Translations under genes and position numbers: made by a program
Part shown: piece after piece, positions 32,084 through 39,085 of the stretch
Layout of the letters: each line of letters opens with the position of its first letter
How positions within the stretch are numbered: the first letter of the stretch is position 1
DNA from: Rhodospirillales bacterium Ga0074136
GTDB taxonomy: Bacteria > Pseudomonadota > Alphaproteobacteria > Acetobacterales > Acetobacteraceae
Direction: 5' to 3'
Assembly (NCBI GenBank): GCA_001464375.1
Contig: LNEW01000040.1
Span: forward strand, 1 to 40,059
Length of the DNA: 40,059 nt
Notes under the pieces: generated by a model
What the model was told of the DNA's origin: nothing
What the model saw: only the letters and a program-made list of their open reading frames with translations
Database searches by the model: none

Positions 32084-33195
32084 CCGCCCACGACGCGATC
32101 GTCGTCGGCGGCGGGCTGGTCGGCGCGGCCATCGCACACGGGCTGCGCGGCCAGGGCCTCGACACCGTGCTGCTGGACGAGGGCGACATCGCGCATCGCG
32201 CCAGCCGCGGCAATTTCGGCCTGGTCTGGGTGCAGTCCAAGGGCCTCGGCGCGCCCTGGTACCAGCGCTGGACGCGCGGGTCGGCCGGCGAATGGCCGGG
32301 GCTCGCCGCCGATCTTGCCACGCGCACCGGGATCGACACCGCCCTGCACCAGCCCGGCGGCGTTCACCTGTGCCTGGGCGAAGCGGAATTCGACGACCGC
32401 GCCGCCCGCATGGCGCGGATGCAGGCCGAGGCCGGCAACCACGGCTACGACTACCGCATGATCCGCGCGCCCGAGCTGCGCGACATGCTGCCGGGCCTCG
32501 GTCCTTCGGTCGTCGGCGCGTCATGGACCCCCTATGACGGGCACGCCAGTCCGCTCGCGCTGTTGCAGGCGCTGCACCGCGCCTTCACCGAGGCCGGCGG
32601 CGCCTATATCCCGAACGCCAAGGTCGCCGCCGCCACGGCCGCGCCGAACGACTTTCGCGTCGAGACCGCGGCCGGCACCTTCGCGGCGCCCCGCATCGTG
32701 CTGGCCGCCGGCCTCGGCAATGCCGACCTCGCGCCGCTGTTCGGGCTGAACACGCCGGTCCGCCCGCAGCGCGGCCAGATCCTGGTGACCGAACGCGCGC
32801 AGTCCATCCTGCCCATGCCCACCACCACCATTCGCCAGACCGGGGAGGGCACCATCATGCTCGGCGACAGCATGGAGGAAGTGGGCTTCGACACGCGCCA
32901 ATCCCCACCGGTCATGGCGCAGATCGCGCAGCGCGCCGCGCTGTGCTTTCCCTGGGTCGCGGCGCTGAACATCATCCGCGCCTGGTCCGCGCTGCGCGTC
33001 ATGGCGCCCGACGGCCTGCCGATCTACGACCAGTCCGAGCGCTTCCCCGGTGCCTTCACCGCGAACTGCCATTCCGGCGTCACGCTGGCCGGCGCCCATG
33101 CGCGGCTGCTGGCGCCGATGATCGCGGCCGGCGCGCTCGACCCCGTCCTCGCTCCCTTCTCCGCCAGGCGCTTCGATGTTCCGCGCGCGGCCTGA
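32080..33195 (+). CDS. FAD-dependent oxidoreductase, beta subunit of a heterotrimeric amino-acid dehydrogenase (HcnC/LhpB-like)
   Basis: The 371-residue DAO-family flavoprotein has the FAD motif VVGGGLVGAAIAHGL (7-21) and D32 at the ribose-binding acid position. The substrate segment ASRGNFGLVWVQSKG matches DadA/sarcosine-type amine dehydrogenases, and RPQRGQILVTE and the C-terminal CHSGVTLAGAHARLLAP follow. With the next two genes it forms the alpha-beta-gamma set known from hydrogen cyanide synthase HcnABC, nopaline/octopine oxidase and D-hydroxyproline dehydrogenase, in which this subunit oxidises the amine. The start overlaps the GST stop by four bases, and its end overlaps the ferredoxin-like gene by 20 bases. 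Substrate unknown. Confidence 0.88.
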   Translation: MTAHDAIVVGGGLVGAAIAHGLRGQGLDTVLLDEGDIAHRASRGNFGLVWVQSKGLGAPWYQRWTRGSAGEWPGLAADLATRTGIDTALHQPGGVHLCLGEAEFDDRAARMARMQAEAGNHGYDYRMIRAPELRDMLPGLGPSVVGASWTPYDGHASPLALLQALHRAFTEAGGAYIPNAKVAAATAAPNDFRVETAAGTFAAPRIVLAAGLGNADLAPLFGLNTPVRPQRGQILVTERAQSILPMPTTTIRQTGEGTIMLGDSMEEVGFDTRQSPPVMAQIAQRAALCFPWVAALNIIRAWSALRVMAPDGLPIYDQSERFPGAFTANCHSGVTLAGAHARLLAPMIAAGALDPVLAPFSARRFDVPRAA

Positions 33196-33472
33196 CGCCC
33201 GCCCCGCCACCGTCGAGGTGCTGGTCGAAGGCGTCCCCGTGATGGTACCGCAGGGAGCCTCGGCAGCCGCCGCCGTGCTGCTGGCCGGCCTGCCGGCCAT
33301 TCGCGAAACCCCGGTCACCGGCAGCCCGCGCCTGCCGCTCTGCATGATGGGCGTGTGCTTCGACTGCCTGGCCGAGATCGACGGCGTGCCGAATCGCCAA
33401 GCCTGCATGGTGCCGGTCGCGCCGGGCATGCGCATCGCCCGCCAGCACGGCGCACGGGTGGCGCGGCCATGA
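33176..33472 (+). CDS. Ferredoxin-like (2Fe-2S) gamma subunit (HcnA/LhpF-like)
   Basis: The 98-residue protein is a small [2Fe-2S] domain of the Fer2_4 type found as the gamma subunit of heterotrimeric amino-acid or opine dehydrogenases. The cluster cysteines are spaced C-x4-C-x2-C-x12-C in CMMGVCFDC and QACM. The first part (VEVLVEGVPVMVPQGASAAAAVLLAG) is the ubiquitin-like beta-grasp fold of plant-type ferredoxins. It would relay electrons between the flavin subunits. The ATG lies 20 bases inside the end of the preceding gene and its stop overlaps the next start as ATGA, so all three subunits are made together. Confidence 0.88.
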   Translation: MFRARPDARPATVEVLVEGVPVMVPQGASAAAAVLLAGLPAIRETPVTGSPRLPLCMMGVCFDCLAEIDGVPNRQACMVPVAPGMRIARQHGARVARP

Positions 33473-34839
33473 CCCACGACCTCGCCATCATCGGCGCCGG
33501 CCCGGCCGGCATGGCCGCCGCGGTGGAAGCCCGCGCGCATGGCCTCTCCGTTCTAGTGGTCGATGAGAACGCCGCCCCCGGCGGCCAGGTCTTCCGCGCC
33601 GCAGAGGCCGCTGCCGGCGACCCGGCGGTGGCGCCCGAACTCGCCCCCGGCCTGCAACTGATCGCTGCCTTCCGCGCCAGCGGGGCCGACCATCGCGCCG
33701 CCACCACGCTGTGGCACCTCGACCCCGATGACGGCCTGCTGTCGCTGTCCGATGCGAATGGCGTGGCCGAGGCACGCGCCCGCCGCATCCTGCTTGCCAC
33801 CGGCGCGCTGGAGAGGCCGGTGCCGATCCCCGGCTGGACGCTGCCCGGCGTGATGACCGCGGGGGCGGCGCAGATCCTGCTGAAATCCGCCGGCGCGGTG
33901 CCGGCCGGCGCCACGGTGCTGGCCGGGCAGGGGCCGCTGGTGTGGCTGCTGGCGGTGCAACTCGCTCGCGCCGGCGCGCCCCCGCTGGTGCTCGAAACCC
34001 GCAGCACCGCGATTTCCGTAGCCCTTCCGCGCGGCGGGTTGTGGGCCGGGCGGCGCCTGCTGGCGAAGGGCCTGGCCCTGATGGCCGAGGCGCGGCGCCG
34101 CGGCGTGCGCGTGGTCCGCGGCGTGCGCGGCCTGCGGGCCGAGGGAGGCTCCCGCGTCGAACGCATCGTCTGGTATGGCGGCTCCGCCCCCTGCGACACG
34201 CTGCTGCTGCATGAGGGCGTGATCCCGCAGACCCATGTCTCGCGCGCCATCGGCCTGGACCATGCGTGGGATGCGGCGCAGGCCTGCTGGCGGCCGGTGC
34301 TGGATGGCTTCGGCGCCTCGTCGCATGACCGCATCGCCATCGCCGGCGACGGCGCGGGCATCGGGGGGTGGGAGGCGGCGGTGGCCTCCGGCAGGCTGGC
34401 CGGGCTTGATGCCGCGCGGCGCCTCGATGCGCTGGATCGGGCCGGCTTCGCCGCGCGCGCTGCCGCGCCGCTGGCTGCCCGACATGCCGCGCTGGCGCTG
34501 CGCCCCTTCCTGGATGCGCTCTACGCCCCGCCGGCGTCCGTGCTGGCGCCGCCCGACGACGTCATCGCCTGCCGCTGCGAGGAGGTGACGGCCGGCGCAA
34601 TCCGCGCCGCGGCCCGCCTGGGCGCGACGGGTCCGAACCAGATGAAGGCCTACCTGCGCTGCGGCATGGGCCCGTGCCAGGGGCGGATGTGTGCGCCCAC
34701 CGTCGCCGCGCTGATCGCCGAGGCGCGCGGCGTGCCGCCCGAGGCCGTCGCGCCGCTGCGCCCGCGCGCGCCCTACAAGCCCCTCACCGTCGGCCTGCTG
34801 GCCGGAAGTGCGGAATCCGGGCAACAGCCGGCGCAATAA
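33469..34839 (+). CDS. FAD/NAD(P)-binding oxidoreductase, alpha subunit with C-terminal BFD-type [2Fe-2S] domain (HcnB/LhpE-like)
   Basis: The 456-residue flavoprotein has an N-terminal FAD site (IIGAGPAGMAAAVEA), PGGQVFR, the LATGALERPVPIPGWTLPGVMTAGAAQ segment typical of the alpha subunit of hydroxyproline/opine dehydrogenases and of sarcosine oxidase alpha, and a second dinucleotide-binding region (GATVLAGQGPLVWLLA). The C-terminus has a BFD-like [2Fe-2S] domain with CRCEEV and, about 40 residues on, CGMGPCQGRMC. The alpha subunit usually passes electrons from the beta subunit to the quinone pool or oxygen. It is the last gene of the GST-beta-gamma-alpha operon; no downstream gene is coupled, as 58 bases precede the next. 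Confidence 0.88.
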   Translation: MTHDLAIIGAGPAGMAAAVEARAHGLSVLVVDENAAPGGQVFRAAEAAAGDPAVAPELAPGLQLIAAFRASGADHRAATTLWHLDPDDGLLSLSDANGVAEARARRILLATGALERPVPIPGWTLPGVMTAGAAQILLKSAGAVPAGATVLAGQGPLVWLLAVQLARAGAPPLVLETRSTAISVALPRGGLWAGRRLLAKGLALMAEARRRGVRVVRGVRGLRAEGGSRVERIVWYGGSAPCDTLLLHEGVIPQTHVSRAIGLDHAWDAAQACWRPVLDGFGASSHDRIAIAGDGAGIGGWEAAVASGRLAGLDAARRLDALDRAGFAARAAAPLAARHAALALRPFLDALYAPPASVLAPPDDVIACRCEEVTAGAIRAAARLGATGPNQMKAYLRCGMGPCQGRMCAPTVAALIAEARGVPPEAVAPLRPRAPYKPLTVGLLAGSAESGQQPAQ

Positions 34840-34884
34840 CGCTGCACAATCGCATCGGATGATTGGCGCGCGCCCGGGCCTGCG

Positions 34885-34897
34885 TTACATATAATAC
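34885..34897 (+). promoter_or_regulatory. AT-rich -10-like patch directly before the L,D-transpeptidase start
   Basis: TTACATATAATAC stands immediately before the ATG and contains a perfect TATAAT (34890-34895). With that register transcription would begin inside codon 2, while the overlapping TACATA (34886-34891) would place it on the ATG. No ribosome binding site is visible, so a leaderless message is possible. No -35 at good spacing was found (TTGGCG is 21 bases away from TATAAT). Confidence 0.35.
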
Positions 34898-36451
34898 ATG
34901 CGCGCTCTTCTTGCCCTGCCGATCCTGGCCCTCGCCTCGTTCGCCCTGCCGGCCCCCGGGCTGGTGCGGGTCGCCGACGCCCAGGCCTTCGCCCCCGCCG
35001 CCGCCTCCGACGCCGCCATGCAGCGCCTGGCGGAGCGGCTGTCGCGCCTCGCCGAGGACGGGCTCGACCCGCGCTGGTACGCGGTGCCGGCCGCCGAACT
35101 CGCCGCCGCCGACCCGGCGCGCTTCCGGGCCGACACGCTGCGCGCCGCGCAAGCCGCGCTGAGCGACCTGCTGCTCGGCCGCGCCGGGCCGCTGCGCGGG
35201 CGCGTCGACCTGCGGCGCGATCCGGCCTCGGTGCAGCTCGGCGCCTGGGTGGCGGAACTCGCCGCCGCGCCGGAACCCGCCACGGTCATCGACCGCGCCG
35301 CCGACCTGCCGCCGGATGCGCGGGCGCTGAAGGCGGAACTCGCCCGCCATCGCGCCATCGCCGCGGCTGGCGGGTGGGGGCGCATCACCGGCGACACCCG
35401 CCGCACGCTCGAACCGAACACGACGGATGCCGCGCGCGTGCCGCAGCTGCGCGCCCGCCTGGCGTCGCTCGATCCCGGCCTGGTCGAAGGGCCGGCGGCC
35501 GCCAACCCGCTCTATGACGACCGGCTGCTGGCTGCGGTGCGGCTCTATCAGGCCAGCGAAGGCCTGGAGCCCGATGGCCGCGTCGGCGCCATCACCTGGG
35601 AGGCGCTGAACATCCCTGTCGAGGCGCGGATCAACCAGCTGCGCGTTGCGCTGGACATGCGCCGCGCCCAGCCCACCGCCAGCCGCGAACGCCGCATCGA
35701 GGTCAACGTCCCGCATTACCGCCTGCAACTGATCGATGGCGGCCGCGTGGTGCAGGACATGGCCGTGATCGTCGGCCGGCGCGACCGCCAGACGCCGATG
35801 CTCAATGTCCGCATGACGGCGGTGCAGTTCAACCCGCCCTGGGGCGCGCCCGACCGCAACGCTCGCGAAGATTTGCTGCCGCGCTTCCGCCGCGACCCGG
35901 CCGGCATGCAGGCCCGCGGCTACCGGCTGTTCGAACGCGTGGACGGCGAGGTCGTTCCGGTCGATGCCACCACGCTCGACTTCTCGAACTACAACCGCAA
36001 TCACTTTCCCTATTTCGTCCGCCAGGATGCGGGCGAACGGAACGCGCTCGGACAGATCAAGTTCGTGATGCCCAACAACGACGCCATCTTCATGCATGAC
36101 ACGCCCGACCGGCACCTGTTCAGCCGCGGGCAGCGGGCGTTCTCCTCGGGCTGCATCCGGCTCGAACGGCCGATGGAGTTGCTTTCCGAGGCGCTCTCGG
36201 GCACAGCGGGCTGGGACCAGGGGCGGGTGTCCCGCACCCTGGCCAGCCGCGCCACCGTGGGCACGCCGATCGCGCGCTCGGTTCCGGTGCGGCTGCACTA
36301 CACGACGATCATCGTGGAGGGAGGCCGGGTTATCATGCGCTCCGACATCTATGGCCTTGATGCCGACTACGCCCGCGCCATGGAGCGCGGCACGCCGCAA
36401 CGCATGGCGTCCGCCGAAGGGGGCGCGCAGCGCGGCTCCGCGGCCCGCTGA
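34898..36451 (+). CDS. L,D-transpeptidase family protein, LdtD/YcbB-like
   Basis: This is a 517-residue exported L,D-transpeptidase. Residues 1-29 look like a signal peptide ending ADAQA. The middle region carries a peptidoglycan-binding-like segment (YDDRLLAAVRLYQASEGLEPDGRVGAITWEALN), and the YkuD domain follows, with VNVPHYRLQLIDGGRVVQDMAVIVGR and the catalytic motif around H400 (FMHDTPDR) and C419 (SSGCIRLERP). It would form 3-3 cross-links in murein in the periplasm or attach proteins to it. This three-part layout is that of E. coli LdtD. It is followed three bases later by a DUF882/M15 protein, a pairing common in alphaproteobacteria. Start may be leaderless, see the patch before it. 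Confidence 0.92.
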   Translation: MRALLALPILALASFALPAPGLVRVADAQAFAPAAASDAAMQRLAERLSRLAEDGLDPRWYAVPAAELAAADPARFRADTLRAAQAALSDLLLGRAGPLRGRVDLRRDPASVQLGAWVAELAAAPEPATVIDRAADLPPDARALKAELARHRAIAAAGGWGRITGDTRRTLEPNTTDAARVPQLRARLASLDPGLVEGPAAANPLYDDRLLAAVRLYQASEGLEPDGRVGAITWEALNIPVEARINQLRVALDMRRAQPTASRERRIEVNVPHYRLQLIDGGRVVQDMAVIVGRRDRQTPMLNVRMTAVQFNPPWGAPDRNAREDLLPRFRRDPAGMQARGYRLFERVDGEVVPVDATTLDFSNYNRNHFPYFVRQDAGERNALGQIKFVMPNNDAIFMHDTPDRHLFSRGQRAFSSGCIRLERPMELLSEALSGTAGWDQGRVSRTLASRATVGTPIARSVPVRLHYTTIIVEGGRVIMRSDIYGLDADYARAMERGTPQRMASAEGGAQRGSAAR

Positions 36452-36454
36452 ACC

Positions 36455-37042
36455 ATGGCGCGCATGTTCCACGGGCTTGCTTGCCCGTGCTGCGACCCCG
36501 TGGTCGCGAAGCGGCGCGAGGTGATCCGCGCCGGGTTGGGCGGCCTGGTCGCGCTGGCCGCCCTGCCGGCCGCCGCGCAGGCGCAGGCGGTGGCGTCCGG
36601 GGCCCGCACCATCCGCATCCGGCGCGTGCAGACCGGCGAATCGTTTTCAGGCGTCTACTGGCGCGACGGCCGCTACGACCGCGACGCGCTGCGCCGGCTC
36701 GATGTGCTGTTCCGCGATCCCTCCATGGACGAGACCACCCCCATGGACCCGCGCCTGTTCGACGTGCTGTTCACCATCGCCCGCCATGTCGGCTCGGATG
36801 AGTATTACGAGGTGATCAGCGGCTACCGCGCGCCCGAGACGAACGCCGCGCGCGCGCGCCAATCGCGCCGCGTCTCGCGCGTGTCACTGCACATGTCGGG
36901 CATGGCGGCGGATGTGCGCCTGCCCGGCACGCAATCCATGGGCATCGCGCGGGCGGCGGCCGACATGCAGATCGGGGGCGTCGGGCTGTACCGGCGCGAC
37001 GGCTTCGTCCACCTGGATTGCGGGCCGGCGCGGCGCTGGTAG
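36455..37042 (+). CDS. DUF882/YcbK-type M15 peptidoglycan peptidase-like protein
   Basis: The 195-residue exported protein is of the DUF882/peptidase M15A type. The N-terminal signal has a twin-arginine pair (RR at 20-21, then EVIRAGLGGLVALAALPA) and cleavage near AQAQA. The zinc-binding residues of M15 peptidases are visible: H146 and D153 in SLHMSGMAADV and H186 in GFVHLDCG. ISGYRAP is the conserved substrate loop. It probably cleaves murein or acts beside the L,D-transpeptidase gene that ends three bases before its start. An odd feature is CPCC (C10, C12, C13) before the arginine pair, absent from ordinary Tat signals as I know them. Peptidase activity is inferred from family. Confidence 0.86.
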   Translation: MARMFHGLACPCCDPVVAKRREVIRAGLGGLVALAALPAAAQAQAVASGARTIRIRRVQTGESFSGVYWRDGRYDRDALRRLDVLFRDPSMDETTPMDPRLFDVLFTIARHVGSDEYYEVISGYRAPETNAARARQSRRVSRVSLHMSGMAADVRLPGTQSMGIARAAADMQIGGVGLYRRDGFVHLDCGPARRW

Positions 37043-37046
37043 GGCG

Positions 37047-38012
37047 CTACTGCGGCTCGATGCCCGCGAGCCGCACGTAGGACGCCCAGCGGGCGATGTC
37101 GGCACGAACCAGCGCGGCGAGGTCCGTGCCGGACAGCGGATAGGGGTCGGCCACCAGCTGCGCCAGTAGCACCGCGCCATCCGGCCCGGCCATGACGGCC
37201 TGGATCTCCGCGCCCAGCCGCGCGACGATCGGGCCCGGCACCGCTGCGGGGGCGAAGACCCCGGTCCAGGCGACGATGGCATCCTGCAGCACGCCCATCT
37301 GCACCAGGCTCGGCACGCCCGGCAGGCTCGGTGTCGGCGCGTCGCCGCTGACCGCGATCGCGCGTAGCTGGCCCCCGCGCACCTGGGCGGTGCCCGTGAA
37401 GGCGTCGGCGATGGCAAAGTCGAGGCGCCCAGCAATCAGTTCGGTGAGCGATTGCGGGTTGCCGCGAAAGGACACGCCGGTGGCGCTGACGCCGCCGCGC
37501 CGCGCGAGCATCTCGCCGACGATACGCGTCGAGGTGTTGCCGAAGCCATAGTTCAGCCCGCCGGCCTGCCGACGGGAGCGTTCGGCAAGGTCGGCCAGCG
37601 TCTGCACCGGAGTATCGGCCCGCACCAGCACCACCGTCGGCTGGCGCAGGATGCCCGCAACCGGGGCGAAGTCCGCCACGGGATCGTAGGTCAGGCTGCG
37701 GTAAAGGCTGACATTCGCGGCATGGGCCGAGCTGGTCGAGTAGAGCAGCGTATGGCCATCCGGCCGCGCGCGCGCCACCGCGGTGGCAGCGATCCCGCCA
37801 TCGACCCCGGGGCGGTTCTCCACCGTCACCGGCTGGTTCAGCCGGCGCGACAGGCGGTCGGCGAGAAAGCGCGAGACCGTGTCGGAGGCCGTGCCCGGCG
37901 GAAAGCCGACCATCAGCACGATGGGCCGGCTCGGAAACTCCTGCGCGCGGGCCGCGGACAGCGGCGCGAGGGCGGCCAGCGCGGCAAGGCGCAGCACATC
38001 GATGCGCTTCAC
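37047..38012 (-). CDS. Bug/TctC-type tripartite tricarboxylate receptor
   Basis: The 321-residue periplasmic binding protein has a signal peptide (KRIDVLRLAALAALAPLSAARAQ) and the Bug opening EFPSRPIVLMVGFPPGTASDTVSR, with VTVENRPGVDGGIAATAVA and DGHTLLYSTSS. GTG at 38012 is preferred over the in-frame ATG at 38018 because GGGAGG lies six bases before the GTG but touches the ATG directly. It stands alone between the murein genes, its stop four bases from the DUF882 stop, and no TctA/TctB genes are near. The murein surroundings do not explain it, and it may have been inserted into that cluster. Confidence 0.9.
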   Translation of the reverse strand: MKRIDVLRLAALAALAPLSAARAQEFPSRPIVLMVGFPPGTASDTVSRFLADRLSRRLNQPVTVENRPGVDGGIAATAVARARPDGHTLLYSTSSAHAANVSLYRSLTYDPVADFAPVAGILRQPTVVLVRADTPVQTLADLAERSRRQAGGLNYGFGNTSTRIVGEMLARRGGVSATGVSFRGNPQSLTELIAGRLDFAIADAFTGTAQVRGGQLRAIAVSGDAPTPSLPGVPSLVQMGVLQDAIVAWTGVFAPAAVPGPIVARLGAEIQAVMAGPDGAVLLAQLVADPYPLSGTDLAALVRADIARWASYVRLAGIEPQ

Positions 38013-38152
38013 TGTCATCCTCCCGCCCTGCGCTGCCGCTTCATGCAGCATGCCTGCCAGGCGCTCGATCGGAGCGTGCTGGCCGACGGCCGGTGCGGTC
38101 AAGCGAATCGGATCGGACGAATCACGCGGCGGGCTCTCGCGCCGCCACGACG
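38013..38152. other. Intergenic region between Bug receptor and mepA-like gene
   Basis: These 140 bases lie upstream of the Bug gene and downstream of the mepA-like gene, both on the minus strand, so the region should hold the Bug promoter and possibly a terminator. Apart from the ribosome binding site next to 38018 no clear promoter box or hairpin with a T run was seen. Confidence 0.4.
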
Positions 38153-38998
38153 CTACTGCGCCCCCAACACCCCCGCACAGGCCGCGGGCATCCGCGGCGG
38201 CGGCCCCGGCGGCCGCGGCATCGGCCGCCGCGCTTCCGGCGTGAGCCACCAGTCGAGGCTGGCATCGCAGCCATCGCCGGCCGGTGGCGCACCGATATCG
38301 CGGCAGTCCGGCTGCCCAGCGGGGCAGGGCAGGCGGATATGCATGTGCGAATCATGCCCACGCCAGGGCCGCACCCGGCGCAGCCAGGCGTCGCCGCGAT
38401 GCCGCCGGCACAATTCGCGCTTGATCGCGTGGTGCACCAGCAGCCGGTCCAGCCCGCGCTGCTCCGCCGCGAGCCGGATCAGCGCCACATGGCGGTCGGT
38501 GAAGACCCGCGGGTTCACCGCGGTTTCGTCGGGCAGCACCAGCGAGACGATCGGAATGGTCTCGCGCTGCGCCGGCGCCAGGCGGGGCTTGGGGTTCACA
38601 TCCAGCCAGATGTCGGCGTCGATGCCGGTCTGGTGGCTGGCATGGCCGAAGGTCATCGGCCCGCCGCGCGGCTGCGACAGGTCGCCGATCCACAGGTCCG
38701 GGAAGCCCTGTGCGCGCGCCGCGGCGGCGAAGCCCTGCACCCAGGCGACCATCGCCGGATGCCCCCAATGCCGGTTGCGCGACACCCGCACCGCCTGCCA
38801 GCCCGGCCCATCCGCGGGCAGTTGCGCGGCGCCGGCGATGCACCCGAGCGAGGTGCCGCCGATGATGCGCGCCGGGCCGGCGGCCGGTGCCGCCACCGCC
38901 CCCCACGTCTCGGCGCGGGAGATATCCTGCGCGGCGGCCGCGCCGGCCAGCAGCGCGACCAGCATCGCCACGACCACGCCGCCAGGTGCCTTGTCCAT
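38153..38998 (-). CDS. mepA: Penicillin-insensitive murein endopeptidase (MepA, peptidase M74)
   Basis: The 281-residue periplasmic zinc endopeptidase cleaves the D-alanyl-meso-diaminopimelate cross-bridge of murein. A signal peptide covers about 1-23 (VVVAMLVALLAGAAAA). The LAS-type metal and catalytic motifs are visible: GHASHQTGIDADIWL, LVHHAIKREL, and HDSHMHIRLPC with the last histidine ligand, plus RNRHWGHP near residue 75. These match MepA rather than the M15 group. A Pro-rich tail (MPRPPGPPPRMPAA) follows the catalytic domain. Length is near the family norm of about 275. It is divergent from the galE-like gene and close to the L,D-transpeptidase/DUF882 pair, so three murein enzymes are clustered here. 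Confidence 0.92.
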   Translation of the reverse strand: MDKAPGGVVVAMLVALLAGAAAAQDISRAETWGAVAAPAAGPARIIGGTSLGCIAGAAQLPADGPGWQAVRVSRNRHWGHPAMVAWVQGFAAAARAQGFPDLWIGDLSQPRGGPMTFGHASHQTGIDADIWLDVNPKPRLAPAQRETIPIVSLVLPDETAVNPRVFTDRHVALIRLAAEQRGLDRLLVHHAIKRELCRRHRGDAWLRRVRPWRGHDSHMHIRLPCPAGQPDCRDIGAPPAGDGCDASLDWWLTPEARRPMPRPPGPPPRMPAACAGVLGAQ

Positions 38999-39085
38999 GC
39001 CCGATTGTTAGAGCAGCGTCCGCCGCCATGGAACCACCTGAGCCCGGTGCGTTCCGACCTGCTGACGTCACGGAGTTCCCCCCGC

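Noticed and set aside
31376..32524. N-terminal extension of the aminotransferase frame by almost 400 codons
   Set aside because: The extension is antisense to the GST and oxidase genes and has no homology; GGAG and the family N-terminus fix the start at 31375.
34784..36472. 562-codon minus-strand frame opposite the L,D-transpeptidase
   Set aside because: The plus-strand frame contains the catalytic His/Cys motif and signal peptide; the antisense frame is compositionally biased.
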